Shown: piece by piece, positions 8,594 to 16,757 of the stretch
Layout: each line of letters starts with the position of its first letter
How positions within the stretch are numbered: the first letter of the stretch is position 1
Assembly (NCBI RefSeq): GCF_000422825.1
Contig: NZ_KE383929.1
Location: 372,001 to 436,000 of the forward strand
Direction: 5' to 3'
Length of the DNA stretch: 64,000 nt
DNA from: Nocardioides insulae DSM 17944
Lineage (GTDB): Bacteria; Actinomycetota; Actinomycetes; Propionibacteriales; Nocardioidaceae
The notes under the pieces: generated by a model
What the model saw: only the letters and a program-made list of their open reading frames with translations
Told to the model about the DNA's origin: nothing
Databases searched by the model: none
Made by a program: the position numbers and the translations under genes

Positions 8594-9709
8594 ATGGTGA
8601 CCTCGCTCAGTGCTGTCCTCCGCAAGTCCGACGGACCCTTCTCGATCGAGGAGGTGACCCTGGAGGAGCCCCGCCCCGACGAGGTGTTGGTCAGGGTTGT
8701 CGCCGCCGGGATGTGCCACACCGACATGTTGGCCCGGCTCCCCGCACTGGAGGCGCTCCTTCCGGCGGCGCTCGGACATGAGGGAGCGGGGGTGGTCGAG
8801 GCGGTCGGCAGCCAGGTCGAAGGGCTCGCGGTCGGCGACCACGTCGTGCTCAGCTTCGACAGCTGCGGACACTGCTCCCCCTGTCTCACCGGGCGGCCGG
8901 CGTACTGCGCGACCTTCGAGCTGCGCAACATGTCCGGACGACGGGTCGACGGCAGCACCGGAGCTCGGCTCGTCGACGGCTCCGAGGTGTCCGCCCGCTG
9001 GTTCGGCCAGAGCAGCTTCGGCCAGTACGCCCTGACCACCGCGCGCAACACCGTCAAGGTGCCCTCCGACGTACCCCTCGAACTGCTCGGGCCGCTGGGG
9101 TGCGGGATCCAGACCGGCGCCGGCGCGGTGCTCAACGAGATGAAGCCCGGCCCAGGCAACAACCTTGCCGTCTTCGGGGCCGGCGCGGTCGGCCTCGCCG
9201 CGGTGATGGCGGCCAAGCTGTCCGGCGTACGCGAGATCGTGGCCGTCGACGTGCACACCTCCCGACTCGACCTGGCCCTCGAACTCGGCGCCACCCGCGT
9301 CGTCAACGGTCGCGACGAGGACGTGCTCGCGCAGGTCGTCGGCGACACCGGCGGCCTCGACTTCACCTTCGACACCACCGGCGTCGGATCGGTCATGCAG
9401 GTCGCTGTCCAGGCCCTGGCCCGCCCGGGGCTGTGCGTGCTGGTCGGCGCCGGACAGGACGAGTTCAGCATCGCTCCCACCGCGCTGATCGGCCGCCACG
9501 TCACCTTCGTCTACGAGGGCAGCGCGGTGCCGCAGCTGTTCATCCCCGAACTCGTCGAGCACTACCGCAACGGGCGGTTCCCGCTCGACCGGCTGGTGCA
9601 GAGCTATCAGCTCGCCGACATCGACCGGGCCGAGGCCGACAGCGTCTCGGGCGCCGTGGTCAAGCCCGTCATCCTCATCCCTTCGCCCGAACAGCAGGAG
9701 ACCCGATGA
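8594..9709 (+). CDS. Zinc-dependent alcohol dehydrogenase (aryl/allylic alcohol type)
   Basis: The 371-residue medium-chain dehydrogenase oxidises a primary alcohol to an aldehyde with NAD+. The catalytic zinc ligands are the Cys in AAGMCHTDM, the His in ALGHEGAGVVE and the Cys in PLGCGIQTGAGAV. The structural zinc site is CGHCSPCLTGRPAYC. The Rossmann motif is GAGAVGLAAVMAAK, followed by the acidic VAVDV typical of NAD+ preference. Overall it is closest in pattern to benzyl/aryl-alcohol dehydrogenases. AAAGGAAG lies just before the ATG. It is second in the P450 operon, 37 bases after the P450 and overlapping the next gene by ATGA, so it probably acts on the P450 product. Confidence 0.9.
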   Translation: MVTSLSAVLRKSDGPFSIEEVTLEEPRPDEVLVRVVAAGMCHTDMLARLPALEALLPAALGHEGAGVVEAVGSQVEGLAVGDHVVLSFDSCGHCSPCLTGRPAYCATFELRNMSGRRVDGSTGARLVDGSEVSARWFGQSSFGQYALTTARNTVKVPSDVPLELLGPLGCGIQTGAGAVLNEMKPGPGNNLAVFGAGAVGLAAVMAAKLSGVREIVAVDVHTSRLDLALELGATRVVNGRDEDVLAQVVGDTGGLDFTFDTTGVGSVMQVAVQALARPGLCVLVGAGQDEFSIAPTALIGRHVTFVYEGSAVPQLFIPELVEHYRNGRFPLDRLVQSYQLADIDRAEADSVSGAVVKPVILIPSPEQQETR

Positions 9710-11154
9710 ACACCACAGCTTCACTGGACGGACTCGTCAACGGACTCGTGATCGGCGGTGAGATCGTCGAGACCAAGCAGAGCTTCGGCGTGATCAACCC
9801 CGCCACCGGCGAGGTCTTCGCGCAGGCCCCCGCCGCCAGCCCGGAAGACCTCGAGGCCGCCCTGCGCGCCGCCGATGAGGCCTTCGTCCCCTGGCGGGAG
9901 GACGAGCAGGTACGCCGCACCGCCCTGCACGCCGCCGCGGACGCGCTCGAGGCCGCCACCGACCGCCTCGCCACGGTGCTCACCGCCGAGCAGGGCAAGC
10001 CGCTGGCCGACTCGGCGACCGAGGTCGCCGTCGCCGCCATGTGGCTGCGCTACTACGCCGAGCTCGATCTGAAGCCCGAGGTCGTCCAGGACGACGACCA
10101 GGGGTACGCCGAGGTCCAGCGCCGCCCGCTCGGCGTGGTCGGCGCGATCACTCCGTGGAACTTCCCGCTGACGCTGGCGGTGTGGAAGATCGCGCCCGCC
10201 CTGCGTGCCGGCAACACCCTGGTGGTCAAGCCGTCGCCGTACACCCCGCTGGCGACGCTGGTGCTGGCCGACGTGCTGCGCCAGGTGCTGCCCGCCGGCG
10301 TACTCAACGTGGTGACCGGCGAGGACGGCGCCGACCCCCTCGGGGCACGCCTGGTCGAACACCCGCTGGTGCGCAAGGTCAGCTTCACCGGCTCGACCGC
10401 CACCGGCAAGCGAGTGATGGCCGCCGCTGCCACCGACCTCAAGCGGGTCACCCTCGAACTCGGCGGCAACGACCCCGCGATCGTCCTGCCCGGCACACCG
10501 ATCGAGCAGATCGCACCGACGCTGTTCTGGGGCGCCTTCGGTAACAACGGCCAGATCTGCCTGGCGACCAAGCGGGTCTATGTCCACAGCAGCCAGCGTG
10601 ACGCCCTGGTCGACGCGCTCGCGCAGATCGCCGACTCGATCGTGGTCGACGAGGGCACCGTACCGGGCGCCCAGCTGGGCCCGCTCAACAACGAGCCACA
10701 GTGGAAGCGCGTCACGGGTCTGGTCGAGGACGCCGTCAGCCGAGGCGCACGGGTCGCCGCCGGTGGCCGACCGCTCGACCGACCGGGCTACTTCTATGCC
10801 CCGACCATCCTCACCGACATCGAGGACGGAACCGCCCTGGTCGACGAGGAGCAGTTCGGCCCCGCCCTGCCGGTCATCGCCTACGACGAGGTGGACGACG
10901 CGGTCGCTCGGGCCAACCGGAGCAACTACGGCCTGACCGCCTCGGTGTGGTCGGAGGACCCGAACGAGGCGGCCAAGATCGCCGAGCAGGTGGACGCCGG
11001 CCAGGTGTCGATCAACGTGCACGGTGGCGCGGTCCGCCCCGACCTTCCCTTCGGCGGGCACAAGTGGAGCGGCATCGGAGTGGAGAACGGCCCCTGGGGC
11101 CTCTACGGCTTCACCGAGCTGCGCGTCATCGCCGGGCCGCCGCGCCGCGGCTGA
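9706..11154 (+). CDS. NAD(P)-dependent aldehyde dehydrogenase
   Basis: A 482-residue aldehyde dehydrogenase that would turn the aldehyde from the preceding enzyme into a carboxylic acid. It shows TPWNFPLTLAVWKIAPAL (cofactor pocket), FTGSTATGKRVM, ELGGNDPAIVL with the general base Glu251, FGNNGQICLATKR with the catalytic Cys285, and EEQFGPALPVIAY. The ATG at 9706 overlaps the dehydrogenase stop as ATGA, so the two are translationally coupled; the open frame upstream of it is a shadow of the dehydrogenase gene. It ends the operon, 22 bases before a very strong terminator. The arrangement argues for a dedicated three-step oxidation path; the substrate is unknown. Confidence 0.92.
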   Translation: MNTTASLDGLVNGLVIGGEIVETKQSFGVINPATGEVFAQAPAASPEDLEAALRAADEAFVPWREDEQVRRTALHAAADALEAATDRLATVLTAEQGKPLADSATEVAVAAMWLRYYAELDLKPEVVQDDDQGYAEVQRRPLGVVGAITPWNFPLTLAVWKIAPALRAGNTLVVKPSPYTPLATLVLADVLRQVLPAGVLNVVTGEDGADPLGARLVEHPLVRKVSFTGSTATGKRVMAAAATDLKRVTLELGGNDPAIVLPGTPIEQIAPTLFWGAFGNNGQICLATKRVYVHSSQRDALVDALAQIADSIVVDEGTVPGAQLGPLNNEPQWKRVTGLVEDAVSRGARVAAGGRPLDRPGYFYAPTILTDIEDGTALVDEEQFGPALPVIAYDEVDDAVARANRSNYGLTASVWSEDPNEAAKIAEQVDAGQVSINVHGGAVRPDLPFGGHKWSGIGVENGPWGLYGFTELRVIAGPPRRG

Positions 11155-11176
11155 TCCGGGCGCACCCCCTGCGCAT

Positions 11177-11211
11177 CCCCGGTGCCGGCCAGGACCCGGC
11201 CGGCACCGGGG
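11177..11211 (+). terminator. Intrinsic terminator of the P450 operon
   Basis: A perfect 14-bp GC-rich stem (11177-11190 with 11198-11211) with a 7-base loop begins 22 bases after the aldehyde dehydrogenase stop. Confidence 0.8.
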
Positions 11212-11267
11212 ACCGCTCACGGCTCGACCTGCCCGAGAATTGTCGAGTGAGTGAGTAGACTAATCGC

Positions 11268-12164
11268 GTGACTGTGACCGCGACCTTCCCCCTTCCCCGC
11301 GTCGACGACGCCGAGGTCGTGGTGCCCGCGCCGGCGCCCGGCCCCGGCAACTGGGCCGGCGCCGCCACCGCGACCCTGATCGACGGCGTGTACTGGCTGG
11401 CCTACCGGGTCCGCCGGCCGATCGACGCAGGGCGTGGCGTCTCCACGATCGTGGCGCGCAGCGACGACGGGATCCGCTTCGAGACGGTGACCCGGATCCG
11501 GAGGGACGACTTCGGTGCCGAGTCGTTCGAACGGCCCGTCGTCCTGCGCCGCCCCGACGGCGGCTGGCGGCTCTACCTCAGCTGCGCCACGCCCGGTTCC
11601 AAGCACTGGTGGATCGAGGCCGTGGACGCCGACACGCCTGCGGGGTTCCCCAGCGGACGACGTACGGTCGTGGCGGCCGGGGACGACGCGGTGGGCGTCA
11701 AGGACCCGGTCGTCCTCGTCCAGGACGGGGTGTGGCACCTATGGACCACCGAGCACCCGCTGACCGAGGCAGGGCACGAGGATCGGATGCGGACGGCGTA
11801 CTCCACCTCCCGCGACGGGCTGTCCTGGACCCGACACGACACCGTGCTCCTGCCCCGAGCCGGAGACTGGGACGCGCGCGGCGCGCGGGTGACCGCCGTC
11901 CTGACCCTGAGCCCACTCGTCGTGTTGTACGACGGTCGCGCGCGGGCGGAGGACAACTGGCACGAGGTCACCGGGGTCGCCCGCGACCTCGGGGACGGCG
12001 TCCTGAGCGCCGACGTCGGTGGCCCGGTGGCTCGGTCCCCGCACTCGGACGGGGCGTTGCGCTACGCGAGCGCCGTACGCCTCGCGGACGGTCGGATCCG
12101 TTACTACTTCGAGGCGGCCCGACCGGACGGCGCGCACGACCTGCTCACGAGCGTCAGCCCCTGA
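11268..12164 (+). CDS. Glycosidase-like five-bladed beta-propeller protein
   Basis: This 298-residue protein lacks a signal peptide. Its repeated short strands, such as GVYWLAYRVRRP, ARSDDGIRFETVTRI, ERPVVLRRPDGGWRLYLSCATP, VKDPVVLVQDGVWHLWTTEH, AYSTSRDGLSWTR and RIRYYFEAARPDG, follow the blade pattern of GH43/GH32/GH62-type five-bladed propellers (YRLYYSA, SxDGxxW, KDPxV). The KDP and WT repeats match, but I cannot point to all three catalytic acids, so enzymatic activity is uncertain. A -10-like TAGACT (11256-11261) ends six bases before the GTG, which fits a leaderless transcript. The stop overlaps that of the convergent sulfotransferase by 11 bases. Confidence 0.7.
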   Translation: MTVTATFPLPRVDDAEVVVPAPAPGPGNWAGAATATLIDGVYWLAYRVRRPIDAGRGVSTIVARSDDGIRFETVTRIRRDDFGAESFERPVVLRRPDGGWRLYLSCATPGSKHWWIEAVDADTPAGFPSGRRTVVAAGDDAVGVKDPVVLVQDGVWHLWTTEHPLTEAGHEDRMRTAYSTSRDGLSWTRHDTVLLPRAGDWDARGARVTAVLTLSPLVVLYDGRARAEDNWHEVTGVARDLGDGVLSADVGGPVARSPHSDGALRYASAVRLADGRIRYYFEAARPDGAHDLLTSVSP

Positions 12165-13209
12165 GCGCGGGCCGCTCGACACCGTCGGTCAGCTCGGCCT
12201 CGCCCGGTGCCGAGCGCGGCCGCGGCACGGCGGCTCCGTCGCCGGAGCGTCGGGTCTCGAAGGAGCCACCGTCGCGATAGCCCTTCCAGTCCGCGAAGGA
12301 CTCCCCCGTGACCCGTTCGAGGAGTTCGATGTCAGGCAGGTGCGGCTCCAGCAGCGTGGCCCGCTGCTCGGGGGTGAGCCTGGGCCGCGAGGTGGTGCCG
12401 TTCCTGTGCAACTGGGCGACCAGCGGTCGACTGATCCTGCGCCACACCTCGGGCGGCAGGAACTGGCCCAGCGCCGCACCGGCCCTGATCACGGGCGCGA
12501 TGGCGCGCACGCGCGGGCCGTCCTGGACGAAGCGTCGCGAATTGTCCGACGGGATGGTGTCGATCTCGGCGCGCCCGACACCGAGGAACCCGAAGACCCG
12601 GTCGAGGGTCAGGGATGGCTCGTCGACCAGCTCGCGATAGCGCACCAGCAGCACCTGTTCGCGAGGCAGGTGGTCGTAAAGATCCGCCACCTGGCGGCCG
12701 TACATCCCGAGCGACTGGTAGTGCCAGAACGGCGCCCAGCCGCGGTCGATCCGCGTCGGCTCCCGCCGGACCGCCTCGAGCACGTCCGCGCACGGCTCGA
12801 GACCGTCCATCCACAGGTGCATCCAGTTGGAGTAGGCCCGATCGACGGGGTCTCGCAGCACCGCGATCACCCTGGCCTGGGGCACATCCGCCGCGATCCG
12901 GCGGCGGGCGTCCCGGTTGTAGAGGTAGAAGGGCGTGCTCTCCCCGCGTAGCCGGTCGCTGGGTGCGTCGTCGAACAGATCCAGGTATCGCTCGCGCTGC
13001 CACACCCACTCCTGATTGGAGTGGGCATCCCCCGGGCCCTTGTACGCCGGCGGCGGGCTGTCCCCGCACATGTAGTACTTCGGTTCCTTGACGCGCGACA
13101 TGTTGATCCCGGGGTGTTGGCTGAGTGCCGCGTGCAGCGCGGTGGTGCCAGCCTTCGGCGCGCCGATCAGGAAGAAGTCCGGAGGACGTCGATCCGCTGA
13201 GCTACTCAT
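12154..13209 (-). CDS. Sulfotransferase domain protein
   Basis: This 351-residue cytosolic enzyme should move a sulfuryl group from PAPS to a hydroxyl or amine. The 5'-phosphosulfate loop is DFFLIGAPKAGTTALHAAL near residue 15, and the 3'-phosphate motif is VLRDPVDRAYSNWMH near residue 115. ESTPFYLYN, LLVRYRELVDEP and the late KGYRDGGSFETRR are further conserved pieces. This is the heparan/glycolipid-type domain (Sulfotransfer_1/3) common in actinobacteria; the acceptor is unknown. ATG 13209 is preferred over the GTG at 13215. It is convergent with the propeller-like gene and their 3' ends overlap. No PAPS synthesis genes are nearby. Confidence 0.85.
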   Translation of the reverse strand: MSSSADRRPPDFFLIGAPKAGTTALHAALSQHPGINMSRVKEPKYYMCGDSPPPAYKGPGDAHSNQEWVWQRERYLDLFDDAPSDRLRGESTPFYLYNRDARRRIAADVPQARVIAVLRDPVDRAYSNWMHLWMDGLEPCADVLEAVRREPTRIDRGWAPFWHYQSLGMYGRQVADLYDHLPREQVLLVRYRELVDEPSLTLDRVFGFLGVGRAEIDTIPSDNSRRFVQDGPRVRAIAPVIRAGAALGQFLPPEVWRRISRPLVAQLHRNGTTSRPRLTPEQRATLLEPHLPDIELLERVTGESFADWKGYRDGGSFETRRSGDGAAVPRPRSAPGEAELTDGVERPALRG

Positions 13210-13299
13210 GCACACAAAGCGTAGTGGTTAACATGACTATTAGGCCATGTCCCGGAGCCGGGCGCGGCGGAAGACGTCCGCTCCGACACCCCGGGTCCG

Positions 13300-13343
13300 C
13301 CGTCCTGCGCCACGTCGACTCGGGCCTCGTGGCACGTCGACGT
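13300..13343 (-). repeat. 22-bp repeat family, degenerate pair of units (downstream of the sulfurtransferase gene)
   Basis: Read on the minus strand, 13343-13322 and 13321-13300 are two adjacent 22-base units of the form (G/A)NGTCGACGTG-CC/GC-ACGAGGCCC-like, the second more diverged. They match the larger array at 14261-14422 (core ACGTGCCACGAGGCCC) in inverted orientation, on the other side of the sulfurtransferase gene. Confidence 0.55.
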
Positions 13344-13390
13344 GCGCGTCGCGGCACGCCGGATTCGGTGCGAGGTGCCCGGCCCCGGGC

Positions 13391-14212
13391 TCAGTCGCCG
13401 GTGGCGACCGGAAGCCCGAGGTTGCTCCACTGTGACCACGAGCCGGGGTAGAGAGCGCCGTCCAGGCCGGCGATGGCGAGCGCCGCCACCTCGTGGGCGG
13501 CGCTGATCCCGGACCCGCAGTAGACCCCCACCGGGTCGCCACCGGCCACGCCGACAGCGGCGAACCGGTGGCGCAGCTCCCGCGGCGGAAGGAAGGTGCC
13601 GTCCTCGGCGAGCAGATCGGTCGAGGGCAGATTGCGAGCGCCGGGTACGTGGCCCGCGATCGGGTCGATCGGCTCGGTCTCACCACGGAACCGGGCGCTG
13701 GCGCGTGCGTCGAGCAGGACGCCCGTGTAGGGACGCAGGTCGTCGGGTCCGAGCACCGGAAGTGCACCCGGCCGCGCGACGAAGCTGCCGGGCGCCGGGT
13801 CCACCGAATCGTTCGTCAGCTCGTGCCCGGAGGCGCGCCATGCGGCGAGTCCGCCGTCGAGCAGGAGTACGTCGCCGTGCCCTGCCCAGCGCAGCAGCCA
13901 CCACGCCCGCGCGGCCGACATCGCGCCATTGTCGTCGTAGGCGACCACCAGCCGACCCGGCGAGACGCCCCAGCTGCGAGCCGCCGCCTGGAAGTCGACC
14001 GGGTCGGGCAGCGGGTGCCTGCCCTCCTCGGGTGTGCCGTGCCGAGCGAGTTCGGTCTCGAGGTCGACGTAGACCGCCCCCGGCAGGTGCCCCTCGGCGT
14101 ACTCCTCCCGCCCAGGAGGACCGCCCAGTCGCCAACGTACGTCGAGCAGCACTGGCGGGACCTCGCTCGCCAGGAGATCAGCGAGCCGGTCTGCGGTGAT
14201 GACCACGTCCAT
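13391..14212 (-). CDS. sseA: Thiosulfate/3-mercaptopyruvate sulfurtransferase (two-domain rhodanese)
   Basis: The 273-residue protein has an inactive N-terminal rhodanese domain (PVLLDVRWRLGG...LPGAVYVDLETELA...VVAYDDNGAMSAARAWW, with Asp in place of the catalytic Cys) and a C-terminal domain with the active loop VYCGSGISAAHE, Cys232. The CGSG(I/V)(S/T)A loop is the form seen in SseA-like mercaptopyruvate sulfurtransferases. It moves sulfur to cyanide or thiols in the cytosol and may feed sulfur relay pathways. ATG 14212 is chosen with GAGG upstream. The gene is bracketed by inverted copies of the 22-bp repeat family. Confidence 0.88.
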   Translation of the reverse strand: MDVVITADRLADLLASEVPPVLLDVRWRLGGPPGREEYAEGHLPGAVYVDLETELARHGTPEEGRHPLPDPVDFQAAARSWGVSPGRLVVAYDDNGAMSAARAWWLLRWAGHGDVLLLDGGLAAWRASGHELTNDSVDPAPGSFVARPGALPVLGPDDLRPYTGVLLDARASARFRGETEPIDPIAGHVPGARNLPSTDLLAEDGTFLPPRELRHRFAAVGVAGGDPVGVYCGSGISAAHEVAALAIAGLDGALYPGSWSQWSNLGLPVATGD

Positions 14213-14260
14213 GCGCCTCACCCTAGGCGGCTCCCGATGTCGCCACGTCCCACGAGGGCC

Positions 14261-14422
14261 GACTCGATGTGCCACACAGCGAAACTCAACGACCCACCAC
14301 GCACAGGTCGACGTGCCACAGGGCCCGAGTCAACGTGCCAGGAGACCCCACTCAACGTGCCACAAGCCCCAACTCAACATGCCACGAGACCCGAGTCAAC
14401 GTGCCACGAGGGCCGACTCAAC
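14261..14422 (+). repeat. 22-bp tandem repeat array, seven units plus a partial
   Basis: Exact 22-base periodicity runs 14261-14282, 14283-14304, 14305-14326, 14327-14348, 14349-14370, 14371-14392 and 14393-14414, with a partial eighth unit. Each unit begins (G/C/A)A(C/G)TCAAC and most continue with GTGCCACGAG then R-rich CCC. It fills the whole gap between the RNB nuclease gene and the sulfurtransferase gene. There are no spacers, so this is not a CRISPR. Confidence 0.88.
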
Positions 14423-14447
14423 AGGAGGAGGGGGAAGGGGGGAGAGG

Positions 14448-15926
14448 TCAGGACAGGGTGAAGCGGACGGAGCGGGTGGTTGGGTCGGCCTCGGCGAGGC
14501 GGACACGGACCCGTTCGCCGAGGGGCAGGGTCCTCGACTCCGCGGCCTCCACCCGTGCCTCGACCGCGGGGCGGCGTACGTTCACCTGGCCGCGGTGGGG
14601 ATGTTTCTCGTCGATCTCCACGATCGCGCCCTCGAAGTGCTCACCGACGTGCGGAGCGAGCGTGCCCGCCTCGACCAGGTTCAGCACGGCACGCTCGTAG
14701 GCTCCGGCGCGCGAACCCGAGGACCGCATCAGATCGGGCAGGGTCGGCAGCGTGCTCCGCACCCACTCGGGGACCGGTCGTTCGGCGCACAGCGCGAGAC
14801 AGATCTCGCCGGCGTACCGGTCGGCCAGGCGCCGCAGCGGGGCGGTGACGTGGGCATAGTCCGAGGCCAGCGCCGCATGCCCGGTCAGCTCGGGGAGCCG
14901 GCCCTCGAAGGCGGCGTACCCGCTCCCCCGCAGCAGCCGGGTGCAGGCGACCACCATCGCCGCCTGCGCCGGGTCGGCCGGGTCGAGGGAACGGATGAAC
15001 TCCGGATGGGGCTGCTCGGCCGGCCAGCTGAGCCCGAGTCCGCGAGCGGTGCGATGCAGGCGCTGGAGGTCACGCGGGTCGGCCGGCGGCAGGGTGCGGA
15101 GTACGCCGACCCGGGCCTGGGTCATCAGCGTGGCGGCAGCGAACCCGGTGAGCAGCGAGATCTGCGCGTTCCACTGCTCCACCGGCAGTTGGCTGCGGAA
15201 CTCCAGACGCCAGGTGTCCCCGTCGATGTCGATCTCCTGCTCGGGCAGCGGCAGGTTCACACCGCCGCGCTCGGCCTCCCGGGCGAGCCGTAGTTCGCCG
15301 ACCTCCCGCAGCAGCCCCAGGGTGTGGGCGTACGGCGTCTCGCCGGCGGTGCCGTCGAGGTCGATGATCCGCTGTGCCTCCCGGTAGCTGAGCCGGGCAC
15401 GGGAACGGACCAGCGCCCGCTCCACCTGCACGCCGGTGCCCTCGCCCCTCGCGTCGACCCGGATGGTCCACAACAGGGCCGGGCGGACCCGGTCGGGCAG
15501 GAGCGAGGCGGCATCCTCGGAGAGCACCGTGGGGTGCAGGGGCACCTTGGAGTCGGCCGCGTAGTAGGTCTCGCCGCGTCGCTGGGCCTCGAGGTCGACC
15601 GGGTCACCGGGCGAGACGAACGCCGCGACGTCCGCGATCGCGTAGTGGACCAGGAAGCCTCCCCCGTCCCCGGCGCGGGTCAGGTGGACGGCCTGGTCGA
15701 GGTCGAGCGAGCCTTCGGGGTCGATCGTGATCAGGTCGAGGTCGGTCCGGTCGAGGTCGGGCAGCCGCGGCGCGGCAGCGGCGGCCGCGGCCGCCTCCTC
15801 GACCTCGGGGGCGAACTCGGGACGGATCCCCTGTTCGGCCCGGATGGCGGCGATCCCCTCCCGCAGCGACGTGGCGGCGACACCGTCATGGACGGTGCGT
15901 ACCCGGATCACGCGCTGGCTGGGCAT
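14448..15926 (-). CDS. RNB-domain ribonuclease (RNase II/R family)
   Basis: The 492-residue 3'-5' exoribonuclease degrades single-stranded RNA. The RNB catalytic block reads LDLITIDPEGSLDLDQAVHL, where the acidic residues bind Mg2+, followed by YAIADVAAFVSPGDPVDLEA, ETYYAADSKVPLHPTVLSEDAASLLPD and, near residue 395, HAALASDYAHVTAPLRRLADRY. A short C-terminal S1/OB-like segment (HFEGAIVEIDEKHPHRGQVNV) is present, but the N-terminal cold-shock domains of classic RNase R are missing, as is usual for the compact actinobacterial form. ATG 15926 is used; the frame upstream overlaps yaaA. The start is only 19 bases from the divergent yaaA GTG, so their promoters must overlap. Confidence 0.9.
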   Translation of the reverse strand: MPSQRVIRVRTVHDGVAATSLREGIAAIRAEQGIRPEFAPEVEEAAAAAAAAPRLPDLDRTDLDLITIDPEGSLDLDQAVHLTRAGDGGGFLVHYAIADVAAFVSPGDPVDLEAQRRGETYYAADSKVPLHPTVLSEDAASLLPDRVRPALLWTIRVDARGEGTGVQVERALVRSRARLSYREAQRIIDLDGTAGETPYAHTLGLLREVGELRLAREAERGGVNLPLPEQEIDIDGDTWRLEFRSQLPVEQWNAQISLLTGFAAATLMTQARVGVLRTLPPADPRDLQRLHRTARGLGLSWPAEQPHPEFIRSLDPADPAQAAMVVACTRLLRGSGYAAFEGRLPELTGHAALASDYAHVTAPLRRLADRYAGEICLALCAERPVPEWVRSTLPTLPDLMRSSGSRAGAYERAVLNLVEAGTLAPHVGEHFEGAIVEIDEKHPHRGQVNVRRPAVEARVEAAESRTLPLGERVRVRLAEADPTTRSVRFTLS

Positions 15927-15945
15927 ACCGGCACGATAGGGCACC

Positions 15946-16740
15946 GTGCTCATCCTGCTCCCGCCCAGCGAAGGCAAGGCCGCGCCCACGCGCGGTGCCC
16001 GGCTCGACCTGGCCGCGCTCACCATGCCCGGCCTCACCGACGCCCGCGCCGAGGTGATCGACGCGCTGCGGACGCTGTGCCAGGGCGATCCGGTGCGGGC
16101 CTCGGCGGCGCTCGGTGTGCCGGCGTCCCAGCCGGAACTGGTCGAGCTCAACGCCCACCTGCGCGAGCGGGCCACCGCGCGCGCGGATCGGATCTACACC
16201 GGCGTCCTGTACGACGCCCTGGACGCCGCCAGCCTCTCCAGTGCCGCCAAGCGCCGGCTCACCCGGCGGGTGCGGGTGGCCAGTTCCGTCTTCGGCCTGG
16301 TCTCGCCGGCCGACCGGATCCCGGCGTACCGCCTCTCCGGCGACACCCGGCTGCCCGGCCTCGGGATGGCGCAGGGCGAGCGGGTCTCCTCCTACTGGCG
16401 CCGGCACCTCGGCCCCGCCGCCGAGGAGGCGCTGGGCGAGGGACTCCTGATCGACCTGCGCTCGGGCACGTACGCCGCCTTCTGGAAGCCCGATGCCGCG
16501 CTCGGCGGACGGGTCGCCACCGTGCGGGTGCTGCACGAGACCGACGGACGCCGCAGCGTGGTCAGCCACTTCAACAAGGCGACCAAGGGCCGGATCACCC
16601 GTGCCCTGCTCGAGGACGGGGCCACCCCGCGTACCCCGACCGAGCTCGCCGACGCCCTGCGAGACCTCGGTTGGTACGTCGAGGCCGGGGCCCCCGGGCG
16701 GGCCGGCACCCAGCTCGACGTGGTCGTCGCCGAGCTCTGA
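15946..16740 (+). CDS. yaaA: Peroxide stress protein YaaA (UPF0246)
   Basis: The 264-residue protein starts MLILLPPSEGKA, the hallmark of YaaA, and has KRLTRRVRVASSVFGLVSPADRIPAYRLSGD, LIDLRSGTYAAFW and SHFNKATKGRITRALLED. In E. coli YaaA lowers free iron during H2O2 stress and binds DNA through a helix-hairpin-helix in the family fold. The GTG start gives the exact family N terminus. It is divergent from the RNB nuclease and convergent with the RNase H fusion gene, 17 bases apart. Confidence 0.93.
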   Translation: MLILLPPSEGKAAPTRGARLDLAALTMPGLTDARAEVIDALRTLCQGDPVRASAALGVPASQPELVELNAHLRERATARADRIYTGVLYDALDAASLSSAAKRRLTRRVRVASSVFGLVSPADRIPAYRLSGDTRLPGLGMAQGERVSSYWRRHLGPAAEEALGEGLLIDLRSGTYAAFWKPDAALGGRVATVRVLHETDGRRSVVSHFNKATKGRITRALLEDGATPRTPTELADALRDLGWYVEAGAPGRAGTQLDVVVAEL

Positions 16741-16757
16741 GGGGGCCGGACCCCGGC

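Noticed and set aside
12154..12164. Frameshift at the overlap of the propeller-like and sulfotransferase genes
   Set aside because: The genes are convergent and simply overlap at their 3' ends by 11 bases; both frames are intact.
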